DNA of 64,000 bases from Syngnathus acus. Lineage: Eukaryota; Chordata; Actinopteri; Syngnathiformes; Syngnathidae. The notes under the pieces are model-generated. The model had not been told where the DNA came from, searched no databases, and was given only the letters and a program-made list of their open reading frames with translations. The stretch lies in NCBI RefSeq assembly GCF_901709675.1, contig NC_051097.1, forward strand, positions 9,896,039-9,960,038. Direction: 5' to 3'. A program made the position numbers and the translations under genes. Shown piece after piece: positions 56,743-64,000 of the stretch (position 1 is its first letter; each line of letters opens with the position of its first letter).

Positions 56743-59700
56743 AATGCTTTCTTTCATCAGTCATCCGAGGGCGATGAGGTTTTTATTTCTCGCCTCCTCG
56801 AAAGTCTGCATGCCTCGTCTTCGCACTGTCAGTATTCAGGGTGCGTCCGGCCAATCTTTTGAAGTAGAAGCACAGTCTCTGTGGGAATTTGACCAGATCA
56901 CGCCCGTAATTCGCATTGAGAGGAAGGTCATCTCGCCCTCCTCTTGAGCCAGTGCTCGCCTCTCTTCCTGGAAGATGAGCCAAAGCGACAAGGGACATCA
57001 AGCACATACGTGAGAAAGAAGTGTAAAAAGCAAATGCACAATATGATCTAGTTGTGTTGTGACATTCAAATGCTGCCAAGAAAGCATCAAATCAGTAGCT
57101 GTCAGAAGCCTCTCCTCTTTTCTACTCCTCCACATTCCTCATCTTGGCATATTTTAGATAATAAAAACAAGTGTCTAATCTCCCTCTTGGATTGCGTGGA
57201 TGTGTGAAGACGACTTCTGTTTCTTGCCTTCCGGAATCACGTTTGAAGCCTTTGTTGGTCGAATGACTTCATATCAAGTGACATCTAAATAATATAGCTT
57301 GCCAGATATATTGAAAATTTTGATGTTCTGTATATCGATCTATTCTTAGTATATTGATTTTTTTTTTTTGATGGTATGCTAACAGCTAGGCTAGTTTTGA
57401 AGCTAATGTCTTTTTTTTTTTATTCAAACCTTGCTAACCCGTGCTTTAAAAAAAAAATCCAGCAGCTGAAAAGTATCACATTGCATTTGTATGTTTTAAG
57501 TGTACAGTAAATCACGATGGTTCTCGTTTCTTGTGCGGAATTCACCCCCGCGTTCAGCAAAAATGTTTCAAACCATCTTTCGACACAGAGATCACGTTTC
57601 CACATCAGTGCTCACCTCGTTTGTTGTTCAGACCGCTGTGTATCTCATTTCAGCCTGATCTTTATTCTCTTGCAAAGTGTTCTTCAACTTCTCACAACGC
57701 CGCGGTGGGACAAGCTTATTGCTGAAACAAAAACCTATTTGTGTATTTCACAAATTGCCAAGCAAAAAAAAACGTGAGCTAACAAAGTTTCCTGATGTAG
57801 TCTGTTCCAACGCTTAGTCCGAAAACCTGCTGAACTGTTTTTTTGACGCCTGCTGGTCTAACATGTTCATACATCCGCCCAGACTCAACACACACCTATA
57901 CATATGGACACACAAACATAGACACACAGTCTGAGCGGAGATCCAGAGGTTTTATTTTTTGTCACCTATGGTTAGACACCTTGCCAAGGACGCCTGGTTT
58001 TAGGAATGTTCTCAAGCGCAGGAAGGTGCAAGGGTGCTAACGCTGCAAGGGGCGGGGCAAGTAAAACACTAGCTGCATTGCAACTTGGTTTTAAAAGATG
58101 AATAGACTGCTACTGTACATGTATGTAGATGGCACCTGCATGATAAGTTCTGGAGCTTGCATGCATGTCGTGACGTTATGCTTGTGTGTGTGGAGCAGCT
58201 GAGAAGCTGAATACGCTGTCTGGAAGAGGCAAGGTCGGGAGGTTGTGGCTGGGTCACGCTCTGTGGGAGCGCGGCAGCCTCTCCAGACATGACAGCAAAG
58301 AGGCCGAGGAGGAAAGCGAGATTGCGAACGGAAGTCAGAAGCATGCTGTTTTTATTTAGCTTCCCTCGGTACTTAATTCATTGACTGGCCGCAGCCAACG
58401 TTACATGGGAGGTAATTGTTGTGAAGAGTAATATGAGTCACCTCATCAGCTGAGCGCGTATTATGTTGCCGCTCCTTAAAATAGGATCCTTGTGCATGCT
58501 AAGTTGCTCTGGGGGGCTATTAAAGTCTTGACTTCAAATCAGAGAAATGAAGGAAGGAGGGGTTATTGTGTTGGTGAAAGGAAAGAGTGAAAGGAAAGGA
58601 AGGAATAAATGGGATGGACACATCTGGATTTCCTCAGCACAATATTTGTGCAGCATCTGGAACAATTCCCTGGAATTTTTAGGGTCCCCTCCTTTCAGTT
58701 ATGTTTTTTCCTGTGCACCCCCTCCACCCCTCCAATCCGGTTTTCTTCAAAGTCTTGCACCTTGATCCCGCAAGCACGTAAATATTCACGTTGAAATGCA
58801 TGTTGGGCCAATGCAGACTTTATAGTGACTCAAATTGGACCCATGTGACCAACTCCAGCCAGGGCCCGGCTAATTAAGTGGCACTGGGGTGTGAATTTAG
58901 ACCTTTTCCAGACATGGGCCAAGCCCCAGCCCTCATAAAAATGGAGGGGGGGAAGACTTGCAGAATTCCCCACCTTCCACAGACAGTAAAAACACTTCTG
59001 GTGCAGTTTTTCAAAATCAAATAACCTGTCAGATATTTATTTTTAAGACTAGTGCGAAATTATATTAACAGCTTATTTGACCAAGGCGAAAATGCCAAGG
59101 CACGGAAGAACCTCAGCCGTGAGATCACAGGAGCACTTCTCTCTCCCCTCGCCGCCTGCTCATTAGCGATGAAGATTTCGACAAGCTCCGAGCACCTCCC
59201 GCCTTACCTGGGTGAAGCCCCTCAGGAGCTCCCTGGTGTTGCTGATGGGCAAGTAGCTTTGAGTGAAAGCCAAAGCGGGAGAGCATCGAGGTACATGCTA
59301 ATGCGAGTGGTGAGATCAAAAGGAGATGTCTGATGGTCTCCCGCTGATCTGACGTTTACTGACGACGGGGCCCCTCAGGGAACCGTCGTGCCCGCTGCTT
59401 GGGTAGAGGGCACTGATCAGACATGATGGAGGAGATAGAAATGCAGATTGGGTTTCAAACTGTCTTCTCTGTTGTCTAAGTCCACAGATGTGGGCCCTGC
59501 ACCAATGTGCAATATTTTCCTTGCGCCTTCAGTTTATTGTGTGACCTCACTCTCGCTCATCCACTTGACCAGCTGTGTATCTCTCTGATCCAATTTAGCA
59601 TTGTTGTTTTGGACCATATATTTTGAGTGGCGCACCATTGTTGAGCTCTAAAGCGATCTGACAGTTTGTCTCGCTTGGTCAGTAATTGTTATTTGAGTTA

Positions 59701-60098
59701 AGAGATTTGAGCCCTCCAGGCAGCGCTTGTATTTTTGGATCTGCCCTATGCTACAATGGCTCAGTGCCTCTTGCAGCATTGGCAGGTAAATACGCAGTGA
59801 TGTCATCGGTGACATTTCGATGGAAGGAGTCTGCAAGATGTGACCTGGAAAATGGACTAACCTCTTGACTCGGAGTCCATCGCAGTGAAATGATTGCATT
59901 GAACTTGAATCAGATTTGAATTTTTGGAAGGCAGAAATTTGGCAGATGCGCATTGTGGCCAAAAATTGACCTTTTATGTAACTTTGCTCACGATACTGGA
60001 TGACTCTACTGTTGTTTGGGTTAGCTAGCCAGCTAGCTCACTGTCTCGTTAGCATTCACTGGGAAACAAACCAGGAAATTAAATGAATTACATTTTTT
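56743..60098. other. Intron 1 DNA, no exon recognised
   Basis: No rxra exon or other gene was found. 59052-59333 is a slightly GC-richer patch with a 93-codon + frame and a 64-codon minus frame and no recognisable domain. A GGGGCGGGGC box lies at about 58049. Otherwise nothing. Confidence 0.35.
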
Positions 60099-60185
60099 CG
60101 CATTTCGACATACTACATAAGGCGCACCTGATTATAAGATGCATTGTTGATTTTTTAGAAAATTAAAGAATCGAAAAATACGTTA
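60099..60185. repeat. Degenerate 'GGCGCACCTGATTATAAG' MITE
   Basis: It contains CATAAGGCGCACCTGATTAT, AAGATGCATTGTTGATTTTT and AGAAAATTAAAGAATC, then CGAAAAATACG. The outer ends are worn. The centre matches the fragment at 36020. Confidence 0.55.
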
Positions 60186-63100
60186 TAAGCCCCTAAAAAT
60201 CGAACATCCTCTTTTTTTAACATTTTACTCTCCTACGCCATCACGTAGGAAAATGGACAGAATATTTTCCGCTCGTTATAATCTTCTGTTTTGAGGCTGT
60301 CTCACACTCAATGTGTTCACTCCTGTTATGATCTTTTTCACGCTAAGGCTTTTGCTTTGTTTCACGTCTCAGAGGCAATGGCTCATTCTAGTCTTTAATA
60401 CTCCCGTTTTTTGTGCTCACTGAAAAGCCGTACATCCCACCAGAATACGGTAAAGCATCACACTCGTTATGTTGAGCCTCATCCCCCGCGGAAGAGAAAT
60501 AATTTATAAAATGAAATCTACATTTGTTGTGTAAATGACCACATGCTGTAGGATATTTAATCCCGCCTGCAGTCGATCCCAGTCATGTGACTTGACCTAG
60601 TTTTGTTTGCCTCCCTCTGCCTGTCTCTCGTTCCGTTCTCTTCCTGGCCCTTTCACTTTTTTAAACTGATTTGTTTCTCCATATGCCGTCCCTACGTTTT
60701 TCGGCATGTTCCGTATTATTCGGACTGTAATGCTTTGGTTTCAGAATAGACTTTGTAGCACTGCTAAGTACTCCCGATCTTACCTCGTCAGTTTTCTGCT
60801 GACTTTCATGGTTTCGGTGTCATGCCCTTCCCTTGACCTGCGGGTCAATCCATCGTTCAACCTACCATAAAAACTTGTTGCTTTAAAATATGTGCTACAT
60901 TCCTTTGCCGGCCAGACATTTCAGCTAATGCTATGAATTTTTCTGAAAAACAAATCTAATATTGCTCTTTTTTTAAATAATGTGCTGTACATTGACTTGG
61001 CTAGGTTTTACTGCAAAACTCGGTCGAACAGGTTTCTTGGCAAAGTCTTTGGTTAGATGACGTGCTGACCCCTCGGAATGTGTGGTATGTGTTCATTCTT
61101 GACAAGCACACATTTCTGGAGTCATACTGTAACCTACAGAAAACCTGAACTGTCTGTGAAAATGAAAACAATAATGTAGCACATTTTATGATTATGGCTC
61201 TCCAGGCTACTTTTTTGGACGGATTGTTAACTATCAGCCATTTTTATTCTGGACTTTGGATATAAGTGAAGCAGCCAAGTTGGAGCCCAACATACTGTGT
61301 ATTTCTTTTACCGTGACATTAAAATACCTTCATTGAGTTTTAAGATTTGACGCCCTTGACAAGATGATTACAATATTTTTCTCTAATGGAGCTTTACACG
61401 TTGGAACCCTCTTAGTCCCATTCGGAGTTAATGCATTCATATTAAAGGCACTTGTAGCCACAGAGCAGGTTCATATACTCTTTCTTATCCGGCTGCTGAT
61501 GTGACTCATACTCAATTTTTGCGGATTTGATTGTCTTTGCTTTCAGTGAAGGTTGATGCAAAACAGGTGCAGCGCCAGATGTTTGTGTTTCATGTTTTAA
61601 ATTATGTACCGCTTCTATCACGTATGATTCTTACTGCCGTGATGTGCGTGTCATCGTGTTTGCCCGTTTTTTTTATTTTTTTATAGTCGACAATCTGGAT
61701 TTTCTCATTTCTCAAAACATGAAATAATTAAAATCTGAATTTATGATAGAAACTTGGACAAAGTTTGATTATTTGTGAATATTAACGAAAACTGTCAGAA
61801 TGGCTCAACGATGTTGTACATGTTGGATTAGGCATGAATCAAATTTGATTGGTGAATCTGGGTCAGATTTTTAGAACATATTCTACCAAGACAAGACTGA
61901 AAAATATGGGCAGCACTGCAGGTTCTTCGTTGTGTTGTTCTTGGGTCTTTTGTATTTATTTACATTTTCAACATGTGTTATTTTGAGATGTTCTGTGCTA
62001 AAGTAGCAGTGGGGGTTAATGAATTCAAGTTAATGAATGGCAGGATATGTTCTCCTGTAGAGATGCTAACTTGGGCGTGCAGAGCCCATTTAGCGAGCGT
62101 GCTCCTGAACCATCTGGTGGGAATGAGGCAGATGAATCGGGCACAGGTCGCAAAAGCATTTTCACCTCAGAGCATCTCGACACCAATGTGTTCCATCTCA
62201 CTCGCCATGCGAGTCGAGCTTTATTTTCAAACATGATTCGCTGGAGGTAATTCTCTTTGATCACTTCATAACGTCCTCTATGATGAAGGCCGAAACTAAT
62301 TGCAATGCATATTTAAAGAGAAAATATGACTTTTGATGCTGGTTTGAATCACTTTGAACGCACGATGATTATAAGAAAATGTTGGACAAATATCCAATGG
62401 CCATCCATTAGACGAGGACTTGACAAGATATTTTCTCGACAAGGAACCGCCCTTGATTTCAACATTCTTGTCTGTTCCCGAATCAAAGCAGCTTCTTTGT
62501 GCCCGTGCGGCTTTTTCGGGAGTCCAATCACCCAAATTTGATTAGAGTCGTTTGCCTGAGCGCCGGCGGGCCCGCCGAGTCGCCCCCTCGTCGGCTTATT
62601 TGCCCCCGAGAAACGTTGTGATGTGCGGAAGCAGACTTTGAACTGACCCATTTTGTTTCTTCCCCTCTGACCTCGTTTGGCAGACTCTTTGGGTTTCTCT
62701 TCCTGCAACGTATACCCTCATCTACCCACGATGAAATTTTCTTAGTGATGAACGCGGAGGATAAATACTTTTGCCGTCTGCTTAGCGTGTATTGTATTTT
62801 TTAAGCTGCTCTGCTCAGTAATAACAGTCCTCAGGCTGCGGTTTAATGGGTGGTGTTCGGTTTTCTGCGGAAAGTTTGCCACCCCACGGCAACTGCCAAT
62901 TCCGTTACTTTGTATCTTTGAATGACTCAAAGCCAACATTGTAGAGAAGTTGGTGCAGAAAGGTGATTGTGGTCATTTCAAAAGTGTCACACCTTAACTC
63001 TTGCAAGACCGTCACAAAAATAGTAAGTCATTCAATGAATATTTTTAGGTTTTAATTGCCAGAGCAGATTTCAATAACAGGAACAAATGTGAAGAGAAAC

Positions 63101-63269
63101 GCAATCTTGAAAGTGATTTGTTTTTGTCTGAAGATGACAATTGTGTCTTCAAACCAAGGTCTGGGCATCTGCTTTTCTTTATTATGTCTTGTCTATATGT
63201 TTGATCTAAAGAGACCCTCAGGTTTCCCAATTCAACCACAGGAGAGTGCGATATGGCCTAAATGTTTTT
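60186..63269. other. Intron 1 DNA, no exon recognised; CpG patch at 62550-62600
   Basis: No exon was found. At 62555-62600 there is a locally CpG-dense stretch (GAGCGCCGGCGGGCCCGCCG) bordered by non-repetitive sequence on both sides. 61950-62300 and 62330-62700 hold short chance frames on both strands. The rest is AT-rich. Confidence 0.35.
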
Positions 63270-63340
63270 ACGACACAATTTTTTCGAAAATGACTTTAAA
63301 GTCTTATAACCTGATGCGCCTTATAGTCTGAAAAATACGG
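63270..63340. mobile_element. Half copy of the 'GCGCCTTATAGTC...AATACGG' MITE
   Basis: The right end GATGCGCCTTATAGTCTG AAAAATACGG is present with TA directly outside (63341-63342). The left part is lost or diverged; ATTTTTTCGAAAATGAC lies where it might be. Confidence 0.55.
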
Positions 63341-63747
63341 TACTTTAAAGAGTTTTGCCTGGCTGAAAAACTGGCTTTTTGTGTGTAGTTGCAAACACAA
63401 AGTGAAATAAAAGACCATTGAAAACATTTTATTTCTATTTTATTTCCCAACCTTGTCAGGGTTGCTTCCGAGTAAAATCGATTGCGTAAGTGTGGGAGAA
63501 CGCTCGAGTCTCTTGTACAGGACACACAAAAGGAAGGACAAACTGTTTTTTTCACAGGTTGTCTCGTCGCAAAGACGCTCGCTATGGAATTGCTACCATG
63601 TCCAATGACATTCGAGTTGAAAACTGTGGCGATTGATGGCTCTGCTGTCCTTCTGAGCCCGACCGGGATGTTTTACCCTTAAGTCCATATAGCGAAGGTT
63701 TTTTTTGTTTTTTTTTATTGCACCTCAGAGATACATTAAGGCCCCGG

Positions 63748-63760
63748 TGAACTTTGACCT
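63748..63760 (-). promoter_or_regulatory. Canonical DR1 nuclear-receptor element in intron 1
   Basis: The + strand is TGAACT-T-TGACCT, so the minus strand is AGGTCA-A-AGTTCA. These are two consensus half-sites in direct repeat with one spacer base, the form bound by RXR homodimers, PPAR:RXR, HNF4 and COUP-TF. It lies about 10.1 kb into the intron of the candidate rxra gene. A single DR1 can arise by chance, so regulation is only a hypothesis. Confidence 0.4.
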
Positions 63761-64000
63761 TGGGCTTGATCCCCTTGGCAACACGGAAGAACAATCACTA
63801 CAAGAGCAAAGCTGCCATACCTTCGACTCTCATAAATGCCTCAGTGTACTGGATTTCATTGAAAGAAATTTGTAGAGTCTTGTAAAATCTGAAACCAATT
63901 TCACTGATGTGTTCATGATAAATAATTATTGACCGTTCACACAATGTACATTCATGTCAAATCTATGAATATGCAGTTCCTAGAACTTGTCCCTGGAAGT

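Larger units (their letters stand above)
53627..64000 (+). other. rxra intron 1 (partial, at least 10.4 kb)
   Basis: The intron starts with the GTGAGT donor and runs past the window end. RXRA genes in vertebrates have a long first intron, which fits. I looked for the next exon (a Ser/Pro/Gly-rich A/B-domain stretch of the LSSPINGMG type) and did not find it on the + strand. The intron holds repeats, C- and G-runs and several nuclear-receptor-type motifs listed separately. If the exon call is wrong, this is simply more intergenic DNA. Confidence 0.6.

Noticed and set aside
1-64000. Bacterial, phage or plasmid features (operons, CRISPR arrays, terminators, defence systems)
   Set aside because: Composition, MITEs, microsatellites, a spliced exon and the lack of dense coding frames all indicate vertebrate nuclear DNA.
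1-64000. tRNA, rRNA or snRNA genes
   Set aside because: I looked for the TTCRANNC tRNA B box and typical 5S/U6 strings and saw none with a matching partner box or stem.

Overview
This window reads as non-coding vertebrate DNA, almost certainly from a teleost fish and probably a percomorph. The syngnathid (pipefish/seahorse) group is my low-confidence guess, because the 'CCGTATTTTCCGCACTATAA' repeat family seen here is one I associate with those genomes. It is AT-rich, with no operons, Shine-Dalgarno sites, CRISPR arrays, rRNA or recognisable tRNA. It carries many short inverted-repeat transposons (MITEs), microsatellites and homopolymers. Nearly all short open frames look like chance readings of non-coding DNA.

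The one gene I recognise starts near 53.6 kb on the + strand. It is a first coding exon (53599-53626) that reads METKPFLSL plus one base, then a consensus splice donor GTGAGT. As I recall the family, this matches the N-terminus and phase-1 first intron of retinoid X receptor alpha (RXRA begins MDTKHFLPLD in human). I therefore read 1-53.3 kb as the 5' flank and gene desert upstream of rxra, about 53.3-53.6 kb as its promoter and 5' UTR, and 53627-64000 as the first part of a long intron 1. No further rxra exon was found before the window ends.

Layout: 1-16.9 kb is intergenic with several transposon remnants. 16.9-17.4 kb is an AT-rich block holding two mirror-image 68-bp hairpins. 17.4-32 kb is intergenic DNA with possible regulatory patches, including a pair of RFX X-box-like palindromes at 28.77 kb and an 18-bp CRE palindrome at 32.01 kb. 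32.9-33.2 kb holds a MITE with perfect 28-bp ends and an internal 65-bp duplication. 33-47 kb is intergenic. A higher-GC patch with overlapping open frames on the minus strand lies at 47.36-47.87 kb and is unidentified. From 43.9 to 55.9 kb long G or C homopolymers cluster around the rxra first exon.

Nuclear-receptor-type motifs (DR1 at 63.75 kb and 56.17-56.20 kb, DR5 at 39.6 kb) are of interest because RXR is the common partner on such elements, but short motifs occur by chance and none is proven. I found no evidence for a novel multi-gene system. The findings worth following up are the repeat families, the nested insertions, the palindromic regulatory candidates and the rxra start region.
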